From NCBI GenBank assembly GCA_031178805.1, contig JAPSIJ010000102.1, positions 1 through 7,358 on the forward strand: DNA of 7,358 bases. Direction: 5' to 3'. The notes beneath the pieces are model-generated. The model saw only the letters and a list, made by a program, of their open reading frames with translations. It was not told the DNA's origin and searched no databases. Shown in pieces: positions 1 through 5,543 of the stretch (position 1 is the first letter of the stretch; the number at the start of each line of letters is the position of its first letter). Source of the DNA: Cellulomonas sp. (GTDB lineage Bacteria > Actinomycetota > Actinomycetes > Actinomycetales > Cellulomonadaceae). The position numbers were made by a program, and so were the translations under genes.

Positions 1-884
1 GGCGGGTAGACGACCTCCTCGAGCGTGAGGCCGTGCGCGGCGACCACCGCGCCGCCCGGGTCGCGGCGGCCGCCCACGAGCAGCTCGGCGGGCCAGTCCA
101 CCCCGCGGCGGCCCTCCCCCACGGCCAGGCTCGCGCCGACCAGGGCGCGCACCATGCTGTGGCAGAACGCGTCGGCGCGGACGGTGGCCACCACCAGCCC
201 GGCGTCCGGCCCCACGTCGGGCCGCTCCCAGGACAGCTCGTCGAGCGTCCGGATCGTCGTCGCCCCGGGGCGCGGCTTGCAGTACGCGGCGAAGTCGTGC
301 CGGCCGAGCACCCGGGCGGCGGCCTCGTGCATCGCGGCGACGTCCAGCGGGCGGCGGGTCCACAGCACGTGGTGCCGGCGCAGCGGGTCGCGCCGCGCCG
401 GGTCGTCGCACACCCGGTACACGTACCGCCGGGCGACCGCGGAGAACCGCGCGTCGAACCCCTCCGGCGCCACCGTCACCCGCGTCGCCACGACGTCCGC
501 CGGCAGCACCCCGCCGAGCCGGGTGAGCAGCGACTCCTCCGGCGAGCGGTCGGACCGGCCCGGCACCGTGGCCCAGACGTCGGCCGGCACGTCGACGTGC
601 AGCACCTGCCCGCGCGCGTGCACCCCCGCGTCGGTCCGGCCGGCGACCGTCACCCGCGGCGGCGCCTCCCCGCGGTGCGCCGAGCGGAGCACCAGCGCCA
701 GGCCGTCCTCCACGACGCCCTGCACGGTGCGCAGCCCGGGCTGCCGGGCCCAGCCGGCGAAGTCCGTGCCGTCGTAGGCGAGGTCGACGCGCACCCGCAC
801 GGACGCGGCGGGCCCGGCGGCCCCGGGGTCCGCGGGCGCGTCGAGGGGCTGGTCGAGGGGCGCGTCGAGGGGCTGGTCGGGCAC
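1..884 (-). CDS. truA: tRNA pseudouridine(38-40) synthase TruA, 3' end cut by window edge
   Basis: TruA converts uridines 38-40 of the tRNA anticodon stem-loop to pseudouridine in the cytoplasm. About 294 residues are visible, counting from a GTG at 882-884. The family landmarks are clear: AYDGTDFAGWARQPG near residues 36-50, then AGRTDAGVHA with the catalytic aspartate at about D85, then the RRYVYRV, YCKPR and HSMVRALVG segments. The frame runs open to base 3, so only the last few residues are missing. I chose the GTG at 884 because TACCCT (891-896, minus strand) ends exactly 6 bases before it, the pattern of a leaderless actinobacterial transcript. This adds a roughly 28-residue Pro/Asp/Ala-rich extension, partly made by a 24-bp tandem repeat, before the usual family start. 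In-frame GTGs at 800 and 794 would give conventional lengths but have no ribosome binding site. The product is certain and the start is moderately sure. Confidence 0.95.
   Translation of the reverse strand, partial: MPDQPLDAPLDQPLDAPADPGAAGPAASVRVRVDLAYDGTDFAGWARQPGLRTVQGVVEDGLALVLRSAHRGEAPPRVTVAGRTDAGVHARGQVLHVDVPADVWATVPGRSDRSPEESLLTRLGGVLPADVVATRVTVAPEGFDARFSAVARRYVYRVCDDPARRDPLRRHHVLWTRRPLDVAAMHEAAARVLGRHDFAAYCKPRPGATTIRTLDELSWERPDVGPDAGLVVATVRADAFCHSMVRALVGASLAVGEGRRGVDWPAELLVGGRRDPGGAVVAAHGLTLEEVVYP
837..881. repeat. 24-bp tandem repeat (about 1.9 copies) at the truA N-terminus
   Basis: On the plus strand a 24-base unit starting cgcgtcgaggggctggtcga at 837 repeats from 861 with only the end differing. 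Each unit is itself two related 12-mers, one starting cgcgtcg and the other ctggtcg. Read in the truA frame on the minus strand it encodes alternating PLDQ and PLDA units. Because 24 is a multiple of 3, copy-number change would not shift the frame. Confidence 0.8.
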
Positions 885-890
885 GCACCG

Positions 891-896
891 AGGGTA
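891..896 (-). promoter_or_regulatory. Candidate leaderless promoter -10 element for truA
   Basis: The minus strand reads TACCCT from 896 to 891, matching the actinobacterial TANNNT -10 element. Six bases (cggtgc) then separate it from the GTG at 884, which places the last T at -7 if transcription starts on the G of the GTG. No good -35 hexamer is visible. At an 18-base spacing, the -35 position would fall on the -10 element of the divergent kinase gene. Confidence 0.5.
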
Positions 897-914
897 CGGG
901 CCCGCACGCTGCTC

Positions 915-920
915 TACCGT
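915..920 (+). promoter_or_regulatory. Candidate leaderless promoter -10 element for the ROK kinase gene
   Basis: TACCGT fits TANNNT and is followed by exactly six bases (ggtccg) before the GTG at 927. No Shine-Dalgarno sequence precedes that GTG, so a leaderless mRNA is the simplest reading. The -35 position at an 18-base spacing (891-896) coincides with the truA -10 element. Confidence 0.5.
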
Positions 921-926
921 GGTCCG

Positions 927-1697
927 GTGCCCGTGCCCGCGACCGCCCCGTACACGCTCGCCGTCGACTGCGGGGGCGGGGGCATCAAGGCCTCCGTGCT
1001 GGACGCCTCCGGCACCCTGCACGCCCCCGCCGTCCGGGTGCCGACCCCGTACCCGCTGCCGCCCGAGCGCCTGGTCGAGACGATCGCCGGCATCGCCGCC
1101 CGCCTGCCGGCGTCCGACCGCGCGACGGTCGGGATGCCGGGGATGATCCGGCACGGCGTCGTCGTGGCGACCCCGCACTACGTGACCCGCTCCGGCCCGC
1201 ACACCCGCGTGGACCCGGAGCTGGTGGCGCTGTGGGCCGGCTGCGACATCCGCGCCGCGGTCGAGGAGCGCCTGGGGGTGCCCGCGCTCGTGCTCAACGA
1301 CGCCGAGGTGCACGGCGCCGGGGTGGTGTCCGGCACCGGCGTCGAGCTGGTGCTCACGCTCGGTACCGGCCTCGGGTCCGCGCTGTTCGACGGCGGCCGG
1401 GTCGCGCCGCACCTGGAGTGGTCGCACGCGCCGGTCCGCCGGAGCACCACCTACGACGAGTACATCGGGCAGATCCAGCGCGCCCGGCTCGGCGACGCCC
1501 TGTGGTCCCGGCGGGTGCGCCAGGTCGTCGAGGGACTGCGGCCCGTCGTGCTGTGGGACCGGCTGTACCTCGGCGGCGGCAACTCCCGGCAGATCACCCC
1601 GCAGGTGCTGGCGCGGCTGGGCGACGACGTCGTGGTCGTGCCGAACCAGGCGGGCATCGTCGGCGGCGTCCGCGCCTGGCAGCTCGGCGGCGCCTAG
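927..1697 (+). CDS. ROK-family sugar kinase, polyphosphate/ATP glucokinase-like
   Basis: The predicted 256-residue cytoplasmic protein has the sugar kinase/actin fold of the ROK family and probably phosphorylates glucose or a similar hexose. Visible motifs are the phosphate loop DCGGGGIK (about 14-21), VGMPGMIRHG (about 68-77), LNDAEVHG (about 123-130) with catalytic base D125, the adenosine/phosphate motif LTLGTGLGSALF (about 143-154), and LYLGGGNS (about 213-220). The cysteine-rich zinc motif of many ROK repressors and kinases is absent, as in polyphosphate glucokinases, and there is no helix-turn-helix domain. The usual sugar-contacting E-x-G-H appears as EWSH (164-167), so E and H are kept but the glycine is not. 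The start is the GTG at 927, behind a -10 element; a second in-frame GTG at 933 is possible. The open frame extends upstream to base 33, but that part only mirrors truA. Substrate and phosphoryl donor are inferred. Confidence 0.85.
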   Translation: MPVPATAPYTLAVDCGGGGIKASVLDASGTLHAPAVRVPTPYPLPPERLVETIAGIAARLPASDRATVGMPGMIRHGVVVATPHYVTRSGPHTRVDPELVALWAGCDIRAAVEERLGVPALVLNDAEVHGAGVVSGTGVELVLTLGTGLGSALFDGGRVAPHLEWSHAPVRRSTTYDEYIGQIQRARLGDALWSRRVRQVVEGLRPVVLWDRLYLGGGNSRQITPQVLARLGDDVVVVPNQAGIVGGVRAWQLGGA

Positions 1698-2425
1698 ACC
1701 CGCGCCCCGGCGGCCTCGCGCGCGGACACGGCGTCCACCACGTCGAGCAGCACCCGCGTGAACCGCACCGGCGCGGTCAGCGACACCAGGTGCGTCGCCC
1801 CGGGCACCACCACCAGCCGCCCCTCCCGGCAGGCCCGCAGGAACCGGCGCTCCTCGCCGCGGAAGTGGTCGTAGCGCCCGTTCACCAGCCACACGGGCGC
1901 GCACACCCGGGCGAGGTCGGCGACGGGGTCCGCGGCCCGCATCTCGCGCAGCGCGTCGTCCACCACGTCCAGCGCGAAGCCGCCCGCGGCGACGTCCCGG
2001 GCCGCCTCCGCGGACAGCACCCGGTCGACCATGCCCTGGTTCAGCCCCGCGCCGGCGTCGGGCAGCCGGGCGATCCCGCGCGCGAGGACCGACCAGCCGT
2101 CGACCAGGACGGCGAGCGGGCGGGTGGAGCAGGAGGCGGCGACCAGCCCGGCCACCTGCTCCGGGTGCCGGGCGGCGTGCGCGATGGCGGTGTACCCGCC
2201 GAGGGACAGCCCGACGACGAGCGCGCGCCCGCCGACCGCGTCGACGCCGGCCGCCACGGCCGCCACCGCGCCGTCCAGCGTGAACCGCTCCCCGCGCCGC
2301 GCCCCGTGCCCGGGCAGGTCCACCGCGAGCGCCCGGCAGCCGTACGCCGCCAGCGCCTCGACCTGGGCGCGCCACATCGTCCGCGACGTGCGCAGCCCGT
2401 GCACCAGGACCACGGGGATCGTCAT
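1694..2425 (-). CDS. Alpha/beta-fold hydrolase
   Basis: The 243-residue protein is an alpha/beta hydrolase, a fold used by esterases, lipases, lactonases and haloalkane dehalogenases. In order it shows the oxyanion HG (VVLVHG, 5-10), LAVDLPGHG (33-41), the nucleophile elbow GLSLGG with S74, the acid D186 in NGRYD, and the catalytic H212 in GATHL. The triad is complete and there is no signal peptide, so a cytoplasmic active enzyme is expected; the substrate cannot be read from sequence. I start at the ATG at 2425 because HG then falls at residue 10; an upstream in-frame start at 2446 would add seven residues. TACGGT (2434-2439, minus strand) lies 8 bases before the ATG, so the mRNA may have almost no leader. 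The stop overlaps the stop of the convergent kinase in a shared CTAG. A strong terminator separates it from rplQ. Confidence 0.87.
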   Translation of the reverse strand: MTIPVVLVHGLRTSRTMWRAQVEALAAYGCRALAVDLPGHGARRGERFTLDGAVAAVAAGVDAVGGRALVVGLSLGGYTAIAHAARHPEQVAGLVAASCSTRPLAVLVDGWSVLARGIARLPDAGAGLNQGMVDRVLSAEAARDVAAGGFALDVVDDALREMRAADPVADLARVCAPVWLVNGRYDHFRGEERRFLRACREGRLVVVPGATHLVSLTAPVRFTRVLLDVVDAVSAREAAGARV

Positions 2426-2433
2426 GGCACCCG

Positions 2434-2439
2434 ACCGTA
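2434..2439 (-). promoter_or_regulatory. Candidate -10 element for the hydrolase gene
   Basis: The minus strand reads TACGGT, a TANNNT match, with 8 bases before the ATG at 2425. Transcription would start 1-2 bases ahead of the ATG. No ribosome binding site or convincing -35 hexamer is visible. Confidence 0.4.
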
Positions 2440-2462
2440 CGAGCACCCCGGGGCCGGACGCG

Positions 2463-2506
2463 ACAGGGCCCGGGCCGCGAGCGGTGCTCGCGGGCCCGGG
2501 CCCTGT
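2463..2506 (-). terminator. Strong hairpin terminator after rplQ
   Basis: Bases 2463-2476 pair perfectly with 2493-2506 (14 bp, GC-rich). After a one-base bulge at 2492, 2477-2482 pairs with 2486-2491 (6 bp), leaving a 3-base loop. The stem starts 16 bases after the rplQ stop codon. No U-tract follows it on the minus strand, as is common for actinobacterial terminators. It would end the ribosomal operon and insulate the hydrolase gene. Confidence 0.8.
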
Positions 2507-2522
2507 GCTGCTGACGCGAGGA

Positions 2523-3062
2523 TCAGGCCTTGTCGGCCTCGTCCGTCGTGTCCGCGGCCTCGGCCTCGGGGGCGTCGGTCGCGGTCGTCCCGGTCGACTC
2601 CTCGGCCGGGGCCTCGGTGGTCTCCTCGGCGGGGGCCTCCTCGACCGGGGCGGCCTTCTGCGCGGCCTTGGTGGCCTCGCGGACGACGGCCTGCTTCGGC
2701 GAGACGGGCTCGAGCACGAGCTCGATCACGGCCATCGGCGCGTTGTCGCCCTTGCGGGGGCCGATCTTCGTGATGCGGGTGTAGCCACCCTGGCGCTCGG
2801 CCATCTGCGGGGCGATCTCCACGAACAGCTCGTGGACGACCGACTTGTCGCGGACGACGGTCAGGACGCGGCGGCGGGCGTGCAGGTCACCGCGCTTGGC
2901 GAACGTGACGAGGCGCTCGGCGAGGGGGCGCAGGCGCTTGGCCTTGGCCTCCGTCGTCGTGATGCGCTTGTGCTCGAACAGCGCCGTGGCCAGGTTGGCC
3001 AGGATCAGCCGCTCGTGCGCCGGGCCGCCACCGAGCCGGGGACCCTTGGTGGGCGTAGGCAT
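2523..3062 (-). CDS. rplQ: 50S ribosomal protein L17
   Basis: L17 is a large-subunit protein that binds 23S rRNA near the exit tunnel. The 179-residue product starts MPTPTKGPRLGGGPAHERL and carries the family core in its first ~120 residues, including the LFEHKRITTTEAKAKRLRP stretch and the GDNAPMAVIEL end. A tail of about 55 residues follows, changing from basic/alanine-rich (about 123-138) to Glu/Ala/Thr/Asp-rich (about 140-179). E. coli L17 is about 127 residues; long tails of this kind are familiar in actinobacterial L17. The start at 3062 has an AAGGAG eight bases upstream (minus strand, 3071-3076). It is the last gene of the cluster, 64 bases after rpoA and just before a strong terminator. 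Confidence 0.98.
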   Translation of the reverse strand: MPTPTKGPRLGGGPAHERLILANLATALFEHKRITTTEAKAKRLRPLAERLVTFAKRGDLHARRRVLTVVRDKSVVHELFVEIAPQMAERQGGYTRITKIGPRKGDNAPMAVIELVLEPVSPKQAVVREATKAAQKAAPVEEAPAEETTEAPAEESTGTTATDAPEAEAADTTDEADKA

Positions 3063-3093
3063 GGTCTTTACTCCTTGGTTCCAGTGATGGGCC

Positions 3094-3117
3094 GGCGGGA
3101 CGCGTCAGCGCCCCGCC
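3094..3117 (-). other. Hairpin in the rpoA-rplQ spacer
   Basis: GGCGGG at 3094-3099 pairs with CCCGCC at 3112-3117. After an A/C mismatch, CGC (3101-3103) pairs with GCG (3108-3110) around a GTCA loop. It lies just after the rpoA stop and before the rplQ ribosome binding site. It could be a partial terminator or a 3'-end stabiliser, or simply a product of base composition. Confidence 0.45.
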
Positions 3118-3126
3118 TCCCCGGCG

Positions 3127-4137
3127 TCAGTACTGCTCGTCCTCGGTGAAGTCGCCCTCGTCGCCGTCGTAGTAGGCGGCGGCGGTCGGGTCGAAGTCGA
3201 GCGGGCTGTCCTTGAGGGACAGGTTGAGCTCGGCCAGCTTCTCCTTGACCTCGGTGATCGACTTCGCACCGAAGTTGCGGATGTCGAGCAGGTCGGCCTC
3301 GGAACGCGCCACGAGCTCGCCCACGCTGTGGATGCCCTCGCGCTTGAGGCAGTTGTACGACCGGATGGTCAGCTGCAGGTCCTCGATCGGCAGCGCCAGG
3401 TCAGCGGCCAGCGCCGCGTCCGTCGGCGACGGGCCGATCTCGATGCCCTCGGCCTCGACGTTCAGCTCGCGGGCCAGGCCGAAGAGCTCGACCAGGGTCT
3501 TGCCCGCCGAGGCGAGCGCGTCCCGCGGGCTGATCGCCGGCTTGGTCTCGACGTCGACGATGAGCTTGTCGAAGTCGGTCCGCTGCTCGACACGCGTGGC
3601 CTCGACCTTGTAGGTCACCTTGAGGACCGGCGAGTAGATCGAGTCGACGGGGATGCGGCCGATCTCGGCCTCGTACGACTTGTTCTGGTTCGCCGACACG
3701 TAGCCGCGGCCGCGCTCGACGGTCAGCTCGATCTCGAGCTTGCCCTTCTCGTTCAGCGTGGCCAGGTGCAGGTCCGTGTTGTGCACCTCGACACCGGCCG
3801 GCGGGACGATGTCCGCCGCGGTCACGTCACCCGCACCCTGCTTGCGCAGGTACATCACGACCGGCTCGTCGTTCTCCGAGGAGACGACGAGGTTCTTGAT
3901 GTTGAGGATGATCTCGGTGACGTCCTCCTTGACGCCCGGCACGGTGCTGAACTCGTGCAGCACGCCGTCGATCCGGATGCTCGTCACGGCGGCGCCCGGG
4001 ATGGACGACAGCAGCGTGCGGCGCAGGGAGTTGCCGAGCGTGTAGCCGAAGCCCGGCTCGAGCGGCTCGATGGAGAACCGCGAACGGTACTCCGAGATGA
4101 CCTCTTCGGTCAGGGTGGGGCGCTGTGCGATGAGCAC
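3127..4137 (-). CDS. rpoA: DNA-directed RNA polymerase subunit alpha
   Basis: The alpha subunit dimerises to scaffold beta and beta' assembly, and its C-terminal domain contacts DNA upstream elements and activators. The 336-residue product shows the N-terminal assembly domain (about 1-230, with FGYTLGNSLRRTLLSSIPG at 30-48) and the C-terminal domain (about 247-310). The DNA-binding residues of the C-terminal domain are intact: R259, N262, G290 and K292 line up with E. coli R265, N268, G296 and K298. The tail (about 312-336) is strongly acidic and ends in QY. The start codon is GTG (4135-4137), supported by the conserved MLIAQRPTL-type N-terminus and a purine-rich AGAGGA about nine bases upstream. 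It lies 151 bases after rpsK, with no rpsD between them. Confidence 0.98.
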   Translation of the reverse strand: MLIAQRPTLTEEVISEYRSRFSIEPLEPGFGYTLGNSLRRTLLSSIPGAAVTSIRIDGVLHEFSTVPGVKEDVTEIILNIKNLVVSSENDEPVVMYLRKQGAGDVTAADIVPPAGVEVHNTDLHLATLNEKGKLEIELTVERGRGYVSANQNKSYEAEIGRIPVDSIYSPVLKVTYKVEATRVEQRTDFDKLIVDVETKPAISPRDALASAGKTLVELFGLARELNVEAEGIEIGPSPTDAALAADLALPIEDLQLTIRSYNCLKREGIHSVGELVARSEADLLDIRNFGAKSITEVKEKLAELNLSLKDSPLDFDPTAAAYYDGDEGDFTEDEQY

Positions 4138-4238
4138 TTCGGGGTTCCTCTCAGCGTGCGTCCGCCATATGACGCAGCGCAGGTGTACTCGCTGGCCGAC
4201 TCGGGTCTCGGTCCACCCGGACGACCGGCCGGCACCGC

Positions 4239-4270
4239 CCGCGGGCAGGGGATCGCTCCCCCGCCCGCGG
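4239..4270 (-). other. Hairpin in the rpsK-rpoA spacer, where rpsD sits in many other bacteria
   Basis: CCGCGGGC at 4239-4246 pairs with GCCCGCGG at 4263-4270. After one mismatch, GGGG (4248-4251) pairs with CCCC (4258-4261) around a 6-base loop. The structure begins 18 bases after the rpsK stop. No U-tract follows, so it may be an attenuator, a processing site or a weak terminator that lowers readthrough into rpoA. Confidence 0.5.
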
Positions 4271-4288
4271 CGGCCCGGCTACTTCGTG

Positions 4289-4690
4289 TCAGACGCGGCG
4301 GCGCTTCGGCGGGCGGCAGCCGTTGTGCGCCTGCGGCGTCACGTCCTGGATCGAGCCCACCTCGAGGCCGGCGGCCGTCAGCGAGCGGATCGCGGTCTCG
4401 CGGCCCGAGCCGGGGCCCTTGACGAAGACGTCGACCTTCTTCATGCCGTGCTCGGCGGCCTTGCGCGCGGCGGCCTCGGCGGCCATGCCCGCGGCGTACG
4501 GGGTCGACTTGCGCGAGCCCTTGAAGCCCACGTCGCCGCCGGACGCCCAGGAGATCACGGCGCCGCTCGGGTCGGTGATCGAGATGATCGTGTTGTTGAA
4601 GGTGCTCTTGATGTGCGCCTGGCCGTGGGAGACGTTCTTCTTCTCCTTGCGGCGCGGCTTGCGCACGGAACTGCGGGTCTTGGGAGGCAT
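4289..4690 (-). CDS. rpsK: 30S ribosomal protein S11
   Basis: S11 sits on the platform of the small subunit and helps shape the mRNA path near the E site. The 133-residue length is typical. The basic N-terminus (MPPKTRSSVRKPRRKEKKN) leads into the conserved HIKSTFNNTIISITD region (about 26-40), WASGGDVGFKGSRKSTPYAA (about 48-67), the VFVKGPGSGRE segment (about 88-98), and the invariant C-terminus ending NGCRPPKRRRV. It follows rpsM by 79 bases. The ribosome binding site upstream of the ATG at 4690 is weak, a purine stretch (AAAGAGAA) rather than a clear AGGAG. Confidence 0.98.
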   Translation of the reverse strand: MPPKTRSSVRKPRRKEKKNVSHGQAHIKSTFNNTIISITDPSGAVISWASGGDVGFKGSRKSTPYAAGMAAEAAARKAAEHGMKKVDVFVKGPGSGRETAIRSLTAAGLEVGSIQDVTPQAHNGCRPPKRRRV

Positions 4691-4769
4691 CTGCTCGTTC
4701 TCTTTCGCTGCTCAGTGAGGTCGGTGCGTCCGACGCGGCGCGGGCGTGGCCCGGCAGGCCGCGGTCGGG

Positions 4770-5150
4770 CTACTTCCGGCCGGCCTTCTTCTTGCCGGCG
4801 ACGGTGCGCTTCGGGCCCTTGCGGGTACGCGCGTTGGTCTTCGTGCGCTGCCCGCGCACGGGGAGCCCGCGGCGGTGACGCAGACCCTCGTAGCTGCCGA
4901 TCTCGACCTTGCGGCGGATGTCCGCGGCGACCTCGCGGCGGAGGTCGCCCTCGAGCTTGAAGTTGCCCTCGAGGTAGTCACGCAGCGTGACGAGCTGGGC
5001 GTCGTCCAGGTCCTTGACCCGGACGTCGGGGCTGATGCCGGTCGCGGCCAGCGTCTGCTGGGCGCGGGTACGGCCGACGCCGTAGATGTAGGTGAGCGCG
5101 ATCTCGAGCCGCTTCTCGCGGGGGAGGTCGACGCCGACAAGACGTGCCAT
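4770..5150 (-). CDS. rpsM: 30S ribosomal protein S13
   Basis: S13 is in the small-subunit head, where it forms intersubunit bridges to the large subunit and its basic tail approaches the P-site tRNA. The 126-residue product begins MARLVGVDLPREKRLEIALT and carries the helix-two-turns-helix signature YIYGVGRTRA (about 22-31). It also has the family signature GLRHRRGLPVRGQRT (near 89-103) and a Lys/Arg-rich tail ending KKKAGRK. The start at 5150 has purine-rich sequences upstream: AGGAG with 11-base spacing, and a closer GGAAGG. The 214-base spacer ahead of it is the longest inside the cluster and holds several hairpins. Confidence 0.98.
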   Translation of the reverse strand: MARLVGVDLPREKRLEIALTYIYGVGRTRAQQTLAATGISPDVRVKDLDDAQLVTLRDYLEGNFKLEGDLRREVAADIRRKVEIGSYEGLRHRRGLPVRGQRTKTNARTRKGPKRTVAGKKKAGRK

Positions 5151-5175
5151 GTGCCTTCCGGCTCCTGTACTTCTC

Positions 5176-5228
5176 CTCGGAGGTCTGCCGCACCGTCCTC
5201 CCGCCTGGCAGCGGGCCCCGGCCTCCGA
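5176..5228 (-). promoter_or_regulatory. Leader hairpin just upstream of the rpsM ribosome binding site
   Basis: In the minus-strand RNA, CTCGGAGG (5228-5221) can pair perfectly with CCTCCGAG (5183-5176), and an inner 5-bp helix (5207-5211 with 5185-5189) is possible. The structure ends about 25 bases before the rpsM start. In E. coli the alpha-operon leader at rpsM is the site of S4 repression; whether this hairpin does anything similar is only a guess. Confidence 0.4.
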
Positions 5229-5249
5229 GCCAGGGGTTCACCGGCCGCG

Positions 5250-5321
5250 TCCCGCTGCTCGCGGGGCACGTCGCCGGTTCGGCGGTGCGCTGGTGGCCGG
5301 CCCCGGGACGGGGTGCGGCCG
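5250..5321 (-). other. Cluster of hairpins in the rpmJ-rpsM spacer
   Basis: Three adjacent stems are visible. CCGGCC (5296-5301) pairs with GGCCGG (5316-5321), with more C/G pairs inside. CGCCG (5271-5275) pairs with CGGCG (5279-5283), and CCCGC (5250-5254) with GCGGG (5260-5264). The first lies 43 bases after the rpmJ stop and could act as a partial terminator. No U-tract is present. Confidence 0.4.
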
Positions 5322-5364
5322 GTGGTGCTGCTCGATCAGCGCCGAGCGGCAGGACCGGGGCTGG

Positions 5365-5478
5365 TCAGCCCTGGCGCTGCTTGTGGCGCAGGTTCTCGCA
5401 GATCACCTGGACGCGACCGTGCCGGCGGATCACCTTGCACTTGTCGCAGATCTTCTTGACGCTGGGCTTGACCTTCAT
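5365..5478 (-). CDS. rpmJ: 50S ribosomal protein L36, zinc-binding type
   Basis: L36 is the smallest ribosomal protein and binds 23S rRNA in the large subunit. This copy is 37 residues long and keeps the full zinc ribbon: C11, C14, C27 and H32. It is therefore the C+ form, unlike the zinc-free paralogue some bacteria express in zinc starvation. The basic stretch around KVIRRHGRV contacts rRNA. The ATG at 5478 has GGAGG (minus strand, 5487-5491) eight bases upstream, which fixes the start; the open frame continues far upstream without meaning. It follows infA by 65 bases. Confidence 0.98.
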   Translation of the reverse strand: MKVKPSVKKICDKCKVIRRHGRVQVICENLRHKQRQG

Positions 5479-5502
5479 GGCCTGTTCCTCCGCCGCCGAT
5501 GC

Positions 5503-5518
5503 GCCCGGGACCCCGGGC
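5503..5518 (-). other. Short hairpin in the infA-rpmJ spacer
   Basis: GCCCGG at 5503-5508 pairs with CCGGGC at 5513-5518 around a 4-base loop, between the infA stop and the rpmJ ribosome binding site. No U-tract follows, so full termination is unlikely. Confidence 0.35.
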
Positions 5519-5543
5519 CGACGGCGATGCTCGATCGGTCGAT

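Noticed and set aside
33..926. Long plus-strand open frame continuous with the ROK kinase, suggesting a large fused protein
   Set aside because: This part is exactly antisense to truA, which has clear conserved motifs; the His/Arg/Pro-rich translation resembles no family. High GC makes such open frames common.
1232..2773. 513-residue plus-strand open frame
   Set aside because: It overlaps the kinase out of frame and then runs antisense to the hydrolase and the end of rplQ. Its Arg/Pro/Gly-rich composition is typical of a shadow frame.
3328..4960. Long plus-strand open frames over rpoA, rpsK and rpsM
   Set aside because: They are antisense to conserved ribosomal and polymerase genes and show no recognisable domains.
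5225..5265. Possible tRNA fragment (ggttcaccgg resembling a T-loop)
   Set aside because: No acceptor stem, anticodon stem or full cloverleaf can be assembled around it.
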